A stretch of DNA of 64,000 bases from ZLKRG08 sp046048895 (GCA_046048895.1 JBJOFF010000002.1:1-64000); one strand, 5' to 3'. Counted from the first letter of the stretch, positions 41,903 to 51,448 are shown. Notes: generated by a model not told the origin, from the sequence alone. Made by a program: numbers and translations.

Positions 41903-42001
41903 ATGGGTTCCGTTATCAAGAAGCGTCGCAAGCGTATGGCTAAGAAGAAGCACAAGAAGCTTCTTAAGAAGACCCGCATTCAGCGTCGCAACGCTAAATA
42001 A
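41903..42001 (+). CDS. Small ribosomal subunit protein bS22 (AURKAIP1/COX24 domain)
   Basis: A 32-residue, very basic protein starting MGSVIKKRRKRMAKKKHKKL and ending RIQRRNAK. It matches, from memory, the mini-protein bS22 found in the Mycobacterium smegmatis 30S subunit and related to the mitochondrial mS38. AAGGAGAT sits 2-9 nt before the ATG (41893-41900). Free-standing gene between a secreted protein gene and a convergent metalloprotease gene, easily missed because of its length. Confidence 0.93.
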   Translation: MGSVIKKRRKRMAKKKHKKLLKKTRIQRRNAK

Positions 42002-42025
42002 TTCCTAACTTTTAAGGTTTTAGCG
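41992..42025. terminator. Possible terminator after bS22
   Basis: CGCTAAA (41992-41998) can pair with TTTAGCG (42019-42025), with an inner CCT/AGG pair; it covers the bS22 stop and the stop of the convergent gene. T-rich in both directions. Shape is imperfect. Confidence 0.4.
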
Positions 42026-44354
42026 AAACTAGTTGTCCATTAATACCGGCAACTAAATAACGAACACCATTCAAAGTAATCCAACTATTTTGAATCGGCT
42101 CTTCGCCCTGCCATCCGCTGATTAAGGCAACTTTCTTAGTAATTGCATCGATTGCACAGAGACGTTTTTGGCAAGAGATAACCACGGTCGAACCATTTAA
42201 ATTTATCGGCGCACTTGGCGTACCAAATTTTGCGGTGCTGTAAGTGGTAGTGCTTCCCTCAATAACTTGAGTACGCACCTGACTTGGATTTGGAAGAGAG
42301 GCGCCAGTTGCAGCAAACCAAGCTCCAGTTAATTTACCACCTACTTTATTAATAGCCACGTCATAGCCGAGTACGGATGCGCTGGTACTTGGTGAATCTA
42401 TAGTCTGATAGATCCAAGAGTTAGCGGCGCTGCCATCACGTGATGCCAATCTGATTTCACCTGAAGTTGCGTCTTTGCGTTGGTTTACAACTAAAACAGA
42501 ATCATAAATTAAATAAGTTGTGGCACCACTTGTAATTGCATCTAAATGAAAAGCTACATCTCCAGTGGTGCGACCATCACTCTTGCGATCACCATCAATT
42601 AATTCATAGCTCCAGCGATTAGCCTTTTTAACTGCACCTAATAGCACGCCTTGGCTTTCATCGCGATAGAAAACTTGCAGCGTGGTAGTGCTAGCAACGC
42701 AAGCACTGGAGTATGAAACATCGCTTCCAGTTCGGACTCGAGCGCTCTGTTCATACGGTTGAATCGAAGGTGCATTTCCATCTACAACTTCGAAGCTAAG
42801 TGCGGTGTTTGTGATGGTTGCATGTCTTAAATCGTTATCAACTACATCACCATAGAAGAGGTGCACCTCTTGGCGGGCGCCAGTTCCGGAGGTGCAAAGT
42901 GAGATATGGCCACCTAAGCGATGGCTCGTACGTCCAGCGCTACCACCCATGCCATCTATTACGACTTTCTTCCAAACTCCGTTTACATAGGTAGCGGTGC
43001 GTAAAGTTCCGGTTTTACTACTGATGTATGCGATAAATGGACGATTATTAAAGGTAGTTGAAGCTAAGTATTTAGCATCGCTAGCGCTGTCAATTACTGA
43101 ACTCTTCCAGGTAGCAATCGGTGTGACTGGATCAGAAGTTACAGGTTCGGAAGTGCCGTTACTATTAATTGCAGTAACATTAAAAGTATAAGTAGTGCCA
43201 TTCTTCAGCCCAGAAATTTTAAATGGACTGGTATTGGCAAAAGTCGTCTGACCAGTTTTGGTATTTTTTATTGAATAACTAGAAACTTGCGCGCTACGAA
43301 CATTTACCGGTGGTTCGAAAGTGACAATAGCGCTGGAGTCACCAACTAAAACCTGCAAATTTCGCACTGGACTTGGAATACCAATAGCAATACCTGCCGG
43401 CGGTTTAATGCGCATATCTTCCATCATTGCTAACAACAAAGTCCCCGGTTGACGGAAAGTTTCGCCCGCATCGAGACTGGGCGACATAAGTGAATTTTCT
43501 CCGGAGCTTGCAAATGTAGCTTCATCTACATGTGATACTGAAGAACCATTTTCATATCTATTTGGTGTATAAATTTTTGGTTTTACTCCGCCGTTAGCAG
43601 CAATTCCTTTTGCGCCTGACCAAAGTAAAGTTCCTGTCAATGCTTTGCCCAATTCAATGCTTGGCGAAGGAAGATCACTTAGACGTCGGCCATCTTCAAG
43701 TTGCAAATATGCATCAAACGGAGTTGGTTGTTCAATTGAACCGTATCCAAAGAATGGATCGTAAGAGTCGGTGGATAAAAAACCTAAACCATGTCCCATT
43801 TCGTGGATAAAGACAGATTGCAAGTCATACTCAGAGCCTGATGGTTTTCCATCGCCGCGAGTATTCCAAGGCGCTGCCGAATTGACTTGAATTACCATCT
43901 CGGGATTGTTTTTATCCAAATCTCGCCCGGCTAGCGCATTTGCCAACGCTGATGGATACCAAAGCGTTACATCGGGAGTATTAGCAAAATTATTAAAGTA
44001 ACTTCCTGGACGAGCGCTGCCAAGTAATCCATAAACTTGTGAACGGCCCCAAGTTGCTTCTACTTTAATTGGCACGCTAGATTGAAAATTCGCTGACCAA
44101 ACATCAACTGCTGCTTGGATCTCACTTTGCGCCCAGGCTGGAAAGTTGTTGTAGGTAACTTCAAACTTCGATTTAGCTTCAAGTTTTGCGCCGCCAAATG
44201 TGGTGGCGTTATAAGTTTTAACTGTTGTGGTGCCAGCGAAAATGTGGCCCCAGACTTTGGAATCTCTTTGATTAACCAGCGCACTGGCAGGAGGCGCAAA
44301 AAGGGGAGCCAGCAAAATTGCGGCTAATAATGCGACAAATCCCCGGCGCTTCAT
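42012..44354 (-). CDS. Secreted HExxH protein with fibronectin type III domain
   Basis: 780-residue exported protein. Signal peptide 1-25 (FVALLAAILLAPLFAPPASA), a metzincin-like part with HEMGHGLGFLS (H184, E185, H188, G191), a fibronectin type III domain from about 340 (VRNLQVLVGDSSAIVTFEPP), and a C-terminal beta-propeller-like part of about 350 residues (repeat-like strands, KSDGRTTGDVAFHLD). The third zinc ligand expected at position 194 is Ser, with Asp at 196, so catalysis is not certain. TAGGTT stands 6 nt before the ATG. Possibly a cell-surface or released protease. Confidence 0.75.
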   Translation of the reverse strand: MKRRGFVALLAAILLAPLFAPPASALVNQRDSKVWGHIFAGTTTVKTYNATTFGGAKLEAKSKFEVTYNNFPAWAQSEIQAAVDVWSANFQSSVPIKVEATWGRSQVYGLLGSARPGSYFNNFANTPDVTLWYPSALANALAGRDLDKNNPEMVIQVNSAAPWNTRGDGKPSGSEYDLQSVFIHEMGHGLGFLSTDSYDPFFGYGSIEQPTPFDAYLQLEDGRRLSDLPSPSIELGKALTGTLLWSGAKGIAANGGVKPKIYTPNRYENGSSVSHVDEATFASSGENSLMSPSLDAGETFRQPGTLLLAMMEDMRIKPPAGIAIGIPSPVRNLQVLVGDSSAIVTFEPPVNVRSAQVSSYSIKNTKTGQTTFANTSPFKISGLKNGTTYTFNVTAINSNGTSEPVTSDPVTPIATWKSSVIDSASDAKYLASTTFNNRPFIAYISSKTGTLRTATYVNGVWKKVVIDGMGGSAGRTSHRLGGHISLCTSGTGARQEVHLFYGDVVDNDLRHATITNTALSFEVVDGNAPSIQPYEQSARVRTGSDVSYSSACVASTTTLQVFYRDESQGVLLGAVKKANRWSYELIDGDRKSDGRTTGDVAFHLDAITSGATTYLIYDSVLVVNQRKDATSGEIRLASRDGSAANSWIYQTIDSPSTSASVLGYDVAINKVGGKLTGAWFAATGASLPNPSQVRTQVIEGSTTTYSTAKFGTPSAPINLNGSTVVISCQKRLCAIDAITKKVALISGWQGEEPIQNSWITLNGVRYLVAGINGQLVSLKP

Positions 44355-44371
44355 ACCTAAAACCTACCAAA

Positions 44372-44377
44372 TAGACT
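44372..44377 (+). promoter_or_regulatory. -10 element of leaderless glutaredoxin-like gene
   Basis: TAGACT with 7 nt to the ATG at 44385; the divergent gene's TAGGTT (44361-44366, minus strand) is 5 bp away. Confidence 0.55.
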
Positions 44378-44384
44378 TAACTCC

Positions 44385-44642
44385 ATGAAGCGCTCAGCGG
44401 TGACTATCTATGGTCGAACCGGCTGCCATTTATGTGAAATCGTTGTGAATCAGCTGGCTCCGATAAAAGACCAGTTAAATATCGAAGTTAATGAGATTTT
44501 GATTGACAATAACAAAGAATTGGAAGATTTGTACGGCCAATTAATTCCGGTAATACATGTTGACGGAAAATATTTTTCACATTTCCGAATGGATTTAGCT
44601 GAGTTTAAATCTTTCCTTGAAAAACATCGTCAGCATCAATAA
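44385..44642 (+). CDS. Glutaredoxin-like thiol-redox protein (DUF836 type)
   Basis: 85-residue thioredoxin-fold protein with the redox pair CHLC (residues 15-18, GRTGCHLCEIVVNQL) and the cis-proline loop LIPVIHVDGKYF. Small family members like this one usually sit as single genes in actinobacteria. Partner unknown. Its 3' end overlaps the convergent helicase gene by 38 bp. Confidence 0.8.
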   Translation: MKRSAVTIYGRTGCHLCEIVVNQLAPIKDQLNIEVNEILIDNNKELEDLYGQLIPVIHVDGKYFSHFRMDLAEFKSFLEKHRQHQ

Positions 44643-46254
44643 TTTTGTAGCTATAACCTTGTTCAGCTAAAAAGCGTTGACGATTCTGCGCAAAATCCTG
44701 ATCAACTGTGTCTCGACTTACTACCGAATAAAAACGTGCGCCACGGCCATCAGATTTAGGTCGCAAGATTCTTCCTAAACGTTGCGCTTCTTCCTGCCTA
44801 CTTCCAAAGGCGCCACTAACTTGGATTGCAATGGTGGCATCTGGCAAATCAACCGAGAAGTTTGCAACTTTAGAAACAACTAAACATTTCAATGCTCCGG
44901 TTCGGAAAGCTGCGAATAGCTCCTCGCGTTCCTTAATTGGAGTCTCGCCTTTAATTACCGGCACTCCCAATTTCTCACTCAAATCATCTAATTGCGTGAT
45001 GTATTGGCCAATTACTAAAACTTGATCGTCTGCATGCTTTTCAACCAAAGCTTGGACAACTTTTGTTTTGGTAGCAGTTGTCGCACACATTCGATATTTC
45101 TCTTCGACCTCAGCGGTGGCATATGACAAACGTTCAGTTTCAGAGAGCGTGGCTCTAATTTCAATACATTCTGCTGGCGCGATATAGCCCTGAGATTCAA
45201 TCTCTTTCCATGGCACATCGAATCGCTTTGGGCCTATTAAGGAGAAGACTTCTCCTTCCATGCCATCTTCGCGAACCAAAGTTGCAGTTAGACCTAAACG
45301 ACGGCGTGATTGGATATCAGCGGTAAAGCGAAAAATCGGCGCAGGAAGTAGATGAACTTCGTCGTAAATGATTAGGCCCCAGTCGTATGAATCAAAGAGA
45401 TCTAAATGGGCATAAACACCATTCTTCTTCTTGGTCATCACTTGGTATGTGGCAATTGTTACGGGGCGAATCTCCTTTTTGGCACCACTATATTCGCCAA
45501 TTTCATCTTCATTAAGAGTAGTGCGACGAAGCAATTCATCTCGCCACTGTCGCGCAGCTACGGTATTAGTTACCAAAATTAGAGTTGTGGCTTTGGCATG
45601 AGACATTGCTGCCGCGCCAACAATTGTCTTACCTGCGCCACATGGAAGTACCACCACACCGCTACCACCATGCCAGAATCCTTCTGCTGCATGTTCTTGA
45701 TATTGACGGATATTCCAACCATCTTGATTTAAATCGATTGGATGTGCCTGGCCATCTACATAGCCTGCGAAATCTTCTGCAGGCCAACCCAGTCTTAACA
45801 AATGTTGTTTGATTGAACCGCGCTGTGATGGATGTACCGCCACTGTCTCTTTATCAATTCGAGCGCCAAGTAGCGGTGCAATTTTCTTTGCGCGAATAAC
45901 TTCTTCTAGTACTGCGCTATCAGTTGTAACTAGCACCAAACCATGAATTGGATTTGATTCCAGTCTCAATCTGCCATATCGAGACATGGTCTCGGCAACA
46001 TCTAATAACAATGAATGTGGAACGGCATAACGAGAATATTTAATTAAAGTATCAATTACATTCTCGGCATCATGGCCCGCAGCGCGTGCATTCCACAGCC
46101 CTAGATTTGTTAAGCGATAAGTATGAATATGTTCCGGTGAGCGTTCCAATTCAGCGAAAGGAGCAATCGCGCGACGACATTCTGTCGAATTTGGATGATC
46201 AACATCAAGTAATAGCGTCTTATCGCTTTGAACAATCAGCGGCCCATCACTCAC
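44605..46254 (-). CDS. XPB/Ssl2-type DNA repair helicase (SF2)
   Basis: 549-residue bacterial XPB, a 3'-5' DNA translocase. The N-terminal damage-recognition-like domain precedes Walker A LPCGAGKTIVG, the DEVH box IIYDEVHLLPA, GLTATLVREDG, and motif VI EEAQRLGRILRPKSDG. GTG start at 46254 shares GTGA with the stop of the M20 gene. Mycobacterium has the same helicase with a large helicase-associated partner (Rv0861c/Rv0862c from memory); the partner lies two genes upstream. Role in repair is inferred from the family. Confidence 0.92.
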   Translation of the reverse strand: MSDGPLIVQSDKTLLLDVDHPNSTECRRAIAPFAELERSPEHIHTYRLTNLGLWNARAAGHDAENVIDTLIKYSRYAVPHSLLLDVAETMSRYGRLRLESNPIHGLVLVTTDSAVLEEVIRAKKIAPLLGARIDKETVAVHPSQRGSIKQHLLRLGWPAEDFAGYVDGQAHPIDLNQDGWNIRQYQEHAAEGFWHGGSGVVVLPCGAGKTIVGAAAMSHAKATTLILVTNTVAARQWRDELLRRTTLNEDEIGEYSGAKKEIRPVTIATYQVMTKKKNGVYAHLDLFDSYDWGLIIYDEVHLLPAPIFRFTADIQSRRRLGLTATLVREDGMEGEVFSLIGPKRFDVPWKEIESQGYIAPAECIEIRATLSETERLSYATAEVEEKYRMCATTATKTKVVQALVEKHADDQVLVIGQYITQLDDLSEKLGVPVIKGETPIKEREELFAAFRTGALKCLVVSKVANFSVDLPDATIAIQVSGAFGSRQEEAQRLGRILRPKSDGRGARFYSVVSRDTVDQDFAQNRQRFLAEQGYSYKIIDADDVFQGKI

Positions 46255-47339
46255 TTTAAGAGCTCCTTGATAAATGCATTTAGGAAATGGGTGCGCTCTG
46301 CAATTGCTTTTACGCTTGCCCATTCGTGAGTTGCATGCGCTCCGCCGCCAACGGCACCCAGCCCATCTAATACTCGAGCCCCAGCTGCCGCAGCAAAATT
46401 GCCATCGCTAGCGCCACCTACCAGTGCGCTACCCAGTGGGGGAATACCAATCTCTTTAGCTACTTGCTCTGCGATTTCATATAACTCTTTGCATGAAGCA
46501 GGTTCTAGAACTGGCCGATTTAATCCGCCAGTGATTTCAATTTTGGCGCCTGCGGTTTCAGGTGTCAAAGATTTAATCGCTCTATCCACTCGCTCTAAAT
46601 CGCTCTGGCTAAAGGATCGCGCATCGATTTCGATTGTAGCTTCAGCAGGAACGGTATTTGAAGTAGTGCCACCTTTTAGCAATGTCGGAACCACTGTAGT
46701 TCCGTGCTGACTATTTTCTAAACTCTTTAATTTAAGAATCTGTGCAGCAATCTCTACCGTCGCATTGATTCCTTTCTCTGGTTCGAGACCGGCATGCGCT
46801 GCTAAACCAATTGCTTTGACTACATACATTGCAGTGCCTTTGCGACCAGTTTTTACTTTGCCATCAAGGGAAGCCTCTAAAACTAAAACTGCGCTAGCGC
46901 CTTTTGAAACCTCTTTAATTAAATCACGTGAAGCATGACTTCCAATTTCTTCATCAGTGGTGGCAATTAGCGCAACTGATCCTTGAATATCTTTAAGTGC
47001 AAAAAGCGCTTGCACGAAACCAACTTTCATATCGAAAGTTCCTGGCCCACGAAGTACATCGCCATCAATCTGCCAGATTGGATTAAACGAACCAATTGGC
47101 CAAACTGTATCTAGGTGACAGAGCAGTACAACTTTCGGGTTTTTATCGCCCCACCAAAAAACTGGACGACCATTTACCTCTTTAATTTCGGCAGCGCTGC
47201 CAAGCTCTTTGGTGGCAATCTCATTTGCCAGTTCTAGAACTTTTCGACAAGCAGTTAAATCTTCAGAAGGTGATTCGCAACGAACCAAAGATTCCAACGC
47301 CTGCAACATGGGGGTAATTCTGCCAGTAAGGTTGCTCAT
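46251..47339 (-). CDS. M20-family metallopeptidase (CPG2/DapE type)
   Basis: Zinc aminoacylase or carboxypeptidase of 362 residues. LLCHLDTVWPIGSFNP supplies the first metal ligands, RGPGTFDMKVGFVQAL the bridging aspartate, TTDEEIGS the catalytic Glu, and a dimerisation domain follows (GRKGTAMYVVKAIGLAAHAG). No signal peptide, so cytoplasmic. Substrate cannot be told; glutamate carboxypeptidase-like relatives hydrolyse folate or peptides. Four-base overlaps with both neighbours put it inside the helicase operon. Confidence 0.88.
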   Translation of the reverse strand: MSNLTGRITPMLQALESLVRCESPSEDLTACRKVLELANEIATKELGSAAEIKEVNGRPVFWWGDKNPKVVLLCHLDTVWPIGSFNPIWQIDGDVLRGPGTFDMKVGFVQALFALKDIQGSVALIATTDEEIGSHASRDLIKEVSKGASAVLVLEASLDGKVKTGRKGTAMYVVKAIGLAAHAGLEPEKGINATVEIAAQILKLKSLENSQHGTTVVPTLLKGGTTSNTVPAEATIEIDARSFSQSDLERVDRAIKSLTPETAGAKIEITGGLNRPVLEPASCKELYEIAEQVAKEIGIPPLGSALVGGASDGNFAAAAGARVLDGLGAVGGGAHATHEWASVKAIAERTHFLNAFIKELLK

Positions 47340-49489
47340 AGCGGGGCCACCCCTGTAATACGTATGATTTTGAAGCTTTGTAGCTCGCCAGTACCGTGAT
47401 CACGCGCTAGCAAGATTCCGTTTGATATTTGCTGCGGATCAATAATTCGATGCGACACCCCGCCATTGTTGTCGGCATAACCAATTGAAAGTGTGCGATT
47501 TAAATGTTTATTTAAAATATCAAGAGTCTCATTGGCAGTGGTGCGTGGAATTGCGCCACTATTTCGTAATTGTGTTTGTTTGGCTGTTGATTGTTCACCA
47601 ACTTTAATGGCTCTAATTGCTGCCGTAATAGCTTCATTAGTTGGCGCTTCAATTTCACCAACTATGCGTGGTGGCTTCGGTCGATTCTTAACGCGTTTAT
47701 TGTGTGGTGCAGATAAAAGAATTCCTTGCGCGCTTTCTGCTGCTGGCAAGTAACCATTATTTCTAAGCAAAGTTAAAACTTCATCTATATCAAAATCAGA
47801 TACCAACACTGTGGGAGCAATTTGGCGCAGCGCTACATCAATTCTTTTGTCAGACATGATTTCAGTTAAGACCGATGGATCTTCACAACGTAAATAGCAG
47901 TGAATTGCACCAACGCGAAGTTGGCCATGTTTGCGAGCCGTATCTGAAATTAAATATTCCAAAGGTTGCGGTAGTGCAGTTTTTGAAATCTTGCTCAAGA
48001 ATTTAATGATTTCTGCGCTAGATTTCCCATGATCTAATCCACGACGAATAGAACTTTCAGTAAAGCGGTAAACGGTTGCGGCGCCGCGGCTTTCGATATC
48101 TGCCATCTGGCTAAGTTCGACCGCTAATTCGTGTTGTAGTGGACCAGGGGCAATTGCAGTTTGATCACTTTGAATGGTGATGAAATCTATTGGAGTAGGT
48201 AGCGCAGCATTAACACCTAAATCTTCATCGCCTTCCAGAAGCCCCGCACCAAATGTAGATAGCGCTCCAAGCCCTGTAATTCCTAGCCATTCACACTCTT
48301 CTAGTGTCCACTTCACTAAGTCATCGCGAAGATTTGAGCCTCTGCGAAGAGGAGCTAACCACTTCATTCGTTCAATAAATGAGCCTAGAGTCGGCGAAAT
48401 TTCAATATTGCTACGTAGCTCTTCCAGCACTCGAGCACGAATATTTGCCGCACTAATTCGATCAAGTTCAGGACCTAAAGCAGAGAATTTCTGCTCACTT
48501 CTGCCAACTAATCCAGAGACTCTTGAAGTAATCAGCCAAAGGGAAACCAAATTTCGCCATTTTGTTTCGAAGTCTTGAGTTAGCCAGATATCAAATGAAT
48601 TTGTAGGAGCGATGGTTTCATCAGCATCAATTGCAACTAATCCAGATAAGTAGCAGAGCTCTGCAACAAATGCCGCGCAACCTTCAGTTACACCCAAATG
48701 TTGGGCAACATCTTTTAGATCTCTGACACCAACGCCACCCGCACGTAATGCCGTTGGTGCGGTTTCGCCCCAGAAATTTAGTAACTCTTCACACCAGCGA
48801 AGCACATTCGAAATGTTTGCAATCGCTGCGCGATCAATATCGCTCTGGTTATATTTCTTACCTTCAAGTGCGGGAGCATTTGAAAGTATTTCCTTATGTA
48901 CTTTGCCACCTCTTAGATAAATTGCAACTTCAGCCGGCATTACAACATGTCGTTGATCAAGGGGCACTACAAAATGTCGCTCTAGCAACCAAGCAATGCC
49001 AGGTCCAGGATTTTTTATATCTCCAACGCTGCCGCGAGGTGGGCCCCAACAGAGCGCCGACATAACTTTCTTAGCAGTATCTGGCGCATCAGTTAATTTC
49101 TTTAAATCTAATTTAGTCAAAGATCGTGGACCTAAACCTGCCGGTTCCGCGCCGATTGATTCGCGCACTTGCGTTGGAATTATTCCTTCATAAACAATGC
49201 CTAGTTCTTCAAATTTCTTATAACAAAATCTTGCGGCAGTATCCGTGATTTTCTCGAGCTCTTTTAACTTTATGGGCTCCTCCAAAACCATCATCGCTTC
49301 AAGAACTTGTATTTCAAAGGCATTTAGAGAGTCAATTACACGAGCAATACTTGGTCCACTATTAGCGCGTACCGCAAGCGCCGCATAGTCAGGTGGAGTC
49401 GGAGAGATTAAATCTGGTCGTAATGAAAAAAGTCGCTCGAGCGCAGCATCATCGAGTGTGCGCAGATAATCGGCGAAGGTGCGATACAT
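47336..49489 (-). CDS. Helicase-associated protein (XPB partner family)
   Basis: 717-residue protein beginning MYRTFADYLRTLDDAALERL. It belongs by pattern to the actinobacterial helicase-C-terminal-like proteins that accompany XPB (winged-helix-like N-terminal part, FVSDFDIDEVLTLLRNNGYLPA-type C-terminal region: VLVSDFDIDEVLTLL). No Walker motifs are present, so it is not itself a helicase. First gene of the operon with the M20 peptidase and XPB (4-bp overlaps). Probably modulates XPB; mechanism unknown. Confidence 0.82.
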   Translation of the reverse strand: MYRTFADYLRTLDDAALERLFSLRPDLISPTPPDYAALAVRANSGPSIARVIDSLNAFEIQVLEAMMVLEEPIKLKELEKITDTAARFCYKKFEELGIVYEGIIPTQVRESIGAEPAGLGPRSLTKLDLKKLTDAPDTAKKVMSALCWGPPRGSVGDIKNPGPGIAWLLERHFVVPLDQRHVVMPAEVAIYLRGGKVHKEILSNAPALEGKKYNQSDIDRAAIANISNVLRWCEELLNFWGETAPTALRAGGVGVRDLKDVAQHLGVTEGCAAFVAELCYLSGLVAIDADETIAPTNSFDIWLTQDFETKWRNLVSLWLITSRVSGLVGRSEQKFSALGPELDRISAANIRARVLEELRSNIEISPTLGSFIERMKWLAPLRRGSNLRDDLVKWTLEECEWLGITGLGALSTFGAGLLEGDEDLGVNAALPTPIDFITIQSDQTAIAPGPLQHELAVELSQMADIESRGAATVYRFTESSIRRGLDHGKSSAEIIKFLSKISKTALPQPLEYLISDTARKHGQLRVGAIHCYLRCEDPSVLTEIMSDKRIDVALRQIAPTVLVSDFDIDEVLTLLRNNGYLPAAESAQGILLSAPHNKRVKNRPKPPRIVGEIEAPTNEAITAAIRAIKVGEQSTAKQTQLRNSGAIPRTTANETLDILNKHLNRTLSIGYADNNGGVSHRIIDPQQISNGILLARDHGTGELQSFKIIRITGVAPL

Positions 49490-49501
49490 AACCTGCCAAT
49501 G

Positions 49502-50275
49502 TTACTCGCTTCTTTTATCTCCTCGCGACCTCGGAGTAAGCAGCGCTCCAAGCGCAACAAATCGGCTGACCGTAGGCCCTAGTAGGCGGTTTAACTTTCG
49601 GAATCGGCGAAAATCTACAATTTCCCATTTCTCTGCCAACGCTTTAATTCTCAATCTAGCATCCGGATTAATGGCATGTGGTGTTCCGACTGATTGCAGT
49701 AGTGGAAAATCACTCGCGCTATCAGAGTAAGCATGGCAATTATTTAGAGAGAAACCTCGTTCTGCCGCTAACTCTCTAACAGCCCTAGCTTTCTCTACCC
49801 CGTGCAAGATGTTCCCATTTAAATGGCCTAAGTACTTTCCATCTTTGATTGCAACTTTGGTTCCAAGTGCACCAGTAAATCCCAATCGATCTGCAATTAA
49901 TTTGGCCATATCTTCTGGAGCTGCGGTAACTAACCAAACTTCAGCGCCTTCTTTAAGATGTCGTTTCGCAATATCTATAGTTCCTTGAATCAAAGCAGGC
50001 GAAACATATTCGTCATAAACAGATTGAGCAATTGTGTAAATTTCATTTACATCGTGACCACTGATGAAATCAGTTGCTGCTTTTTGAAAACGCGAGATCA
50101 CTTCAGGTTTCTCCGTTCCTGTTAATCTAAATCTCACATTAGCAACCACAAATTTCGAAATATCGGCTTTGGTAAAAAAACCACGTTGATACATTGCACG
50201 GCCGAGGAAATATAGGGTCGAGCCACGGACCATCGTGTTATCGAGGTCAAAGAATGCAGCGCTTCTGGCGGCCAT
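49502..50275 (-). CDS. HAD-IB family phosphatase (SerB-like)
   Basis: Haloacid-dehalogenase-type hydrolase, 257 residues. Motif I FFDLDNTMVRGSTL (nucleophile Asp), motif II VTAAPE, and the late SDSASDFPLLQSVG with GTPHAINPD mark subfamily IB, which includes phosphoserine phosphatases and lipid-phosphate enzymes. TATGGT sits 6 nt before the ATG, divergent to the histidine phosphatase gene. Substrate is not assignable. Confidence 0.88.
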   Translation of the reverse strand: MAARSAAFFDLDNTMVRGSTLYFLGRAMYQRGFFTKADISKFVVANVRFRLTGTEKPEVISRFQKAATDFISGHDVNEIYTIAQSVYDEYVSPALIQGTIDIAKRHLKEGAEVWLVTAAPEDMAKLIADRLGFTGALGTKVAIKDGKYLGHLNGNILHGVEKARAVRELAAERGFSLNNCHAYSDSASDFPLLQSVGTPHAINPDARLRIKALAEKWEIVDFRRFRKLNRLLGPTVSRFVALGALLTPRSRGDKRSE

Positions 50276-50294
50276 GAGTGAACCATAAACGCTT

Positions 50295-50300
50295 TATGCT
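50295..50300 (+). promoter_or_regulatory. -10 element of the histidine-phosphatase/ccs operon
   Basis: TATGCT with exactly 6 nt to the ATG at 50307; faces TATGGT of the HAD gene on the other strand (50282-50287). Confidence 0.5.
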
Positions 50301-50306
50301 TTCCCC

Positions 50307-50918
50307 ATGACTTCTGTGCATGTAGTAAGGCATGGCGAGGTAGAGAATCCCAACAAAATTCTCTACGGGCGACAGAGCGGGTGGTTTCTCTCTAAGCGCG
50401 GTGAAGAGATGGCCAAAACTTTGGGTGAATGGGCGAAGCCATTAAATATTGGCGTAGTACATGCTTCGCCACTTGAACGCGCGCAACAGACTGCAAAACC
50501 AATGGCTGATGCGCATGGACTGCAAATTAAAACCGACGAACGTTTAATTGAAGCTGCAAATGTCTTTGAAGGTAAACCATTTGGAGTTGGTGATGGAGTG
50601 CTTCGCCAGCCATCTGCTTGGCCAAAACTTTGGAATCCATGGAAACCATCATGGGGCGAACCTTATGTAGATCAAGTCAATCGAATGTTGGCAGCAGTCT
50701 TTGAAGCACGTGATGCTGCAAGCGGTAAAGATGCGATTGTAGTTTCGCACCAATTACCAATTTGGATCTTAAGAAGTGCAATTGAAGGACGCAGATTCTT
50801 ACACGATCCAAGAAAGCGAATCTGTACTTTGGCATCAGTTACCTCAATTCACTTTGATGACGAGGGAATGATTTCCAATTTAACTTACTCCGAACCTGCG
50901 AGACATTTACTTCCTTGA
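50307..50918 (+). CDS. Histidine phosphatase family protein
   Basis: Phosphoglycerate-mutase-like phosphatase, 203 residues. RHGEVENP carries the catalytic histidine and arginine at the N-terminus, ASPLERAQQTA the second arginine, and VVSHQLPIWILRSA the second histidine. Actinobacterial relatives are often found just before ccs genes. It heads the cytochrome c operon and overlaps the thioredoxin-like gene by 4 bp. Substrate unknown. Confidence 0.88.
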   Translation: MTSVHVVRHGEVENPNKILYGRQSGWFLSKRGEEMAKTLGEWAKPLNIGVVHASPLERAQQTAKPMADAHGLQIKTDERLIEAANVFEGKPFGVGDGVLRQPSAWPKLWNPWKPSWGEPYVDQVNRMLAAVFEARDAASGKDAIVVSHQLPIWILRSAIEGRRFLHDPRKRICTLASVTSIHFDDEGMISNLTYSEPARHLLP

Positions 50919-51448
50919 AAAAGTTAGCTCTGCTTTTGTCATTAGCGCTCACATTGACCGCCTGCGCTGGTGGAAGCCAAGTTGCCAGCAAGAGTTTTGT
51001 ATCTGGCAATGGCACAGTAACTTTTATTGAAGCTAAAGATCGTAAAGAGGGCCCAACTTTTTCTGGATTAACACTCGAGGGTGAGAATTTTGAATTACCG
51101 CACGGTGGAATTGTGGTAATCAATGTTTGGGCATCTTGGTGCGCACCTTGTCGCGCAGAAGCTCCAACTCTGGTGGAATTAGCTAAGAAATATAAAGGTG
51201 TAGTTTTCTTAGGGATACTAACTAGAGACTCAGTAGTTGCAGCGCGTGCTTTCCAAGAGCGTTTCCAACTGCCTTATCCAACTTTGGTAGATGATTCGGT
51301 ATTACTTAAATTTGCAGGCACTTTAAGCGCAAATGCCATCCCAAGCACGATTTTGATTGATAGCGATGGGCGTGTAGCCGCACGAATTTCCGGCGAAGCA
51401 AATTATTCAACGCTACGCGATTTGATCGAGAAGTTGCATAAAGAATGA
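50915..51448 (+). CDS. TlpA/ResA-like thiol-disulfide lipoprotein
   Basis: 177-residue exported thioredoxin-like protein. A lipobox LTLTAC makes C17 the lipid anchor (KKLALLLSLALTLTACAGG); the active site is WASWCAPCRAE, and the cis-proline loop AIPSTILID follows. TTG start within TTGA of the upstream stop. It probably reduces apocytochrome c cysteines before heme attachment, receiving electrons from the CcdA gene next door. Confidence 0.9.
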   Translation: MKKLALLLSLALTLTACAGGSQVASKSFVSGNGTVTFIEAKDRKEGPTFSGLTLEGENFELPHGGIVVINVWASWCAPCRAEAPTLVELAKKYKGVVFLGILTRDSVVAARAFQERFQLPYPTLVDDSVLLKFAGTLSANAIPSTILIDSDGRVAARISGEANYSTLRDLIEKLHKE

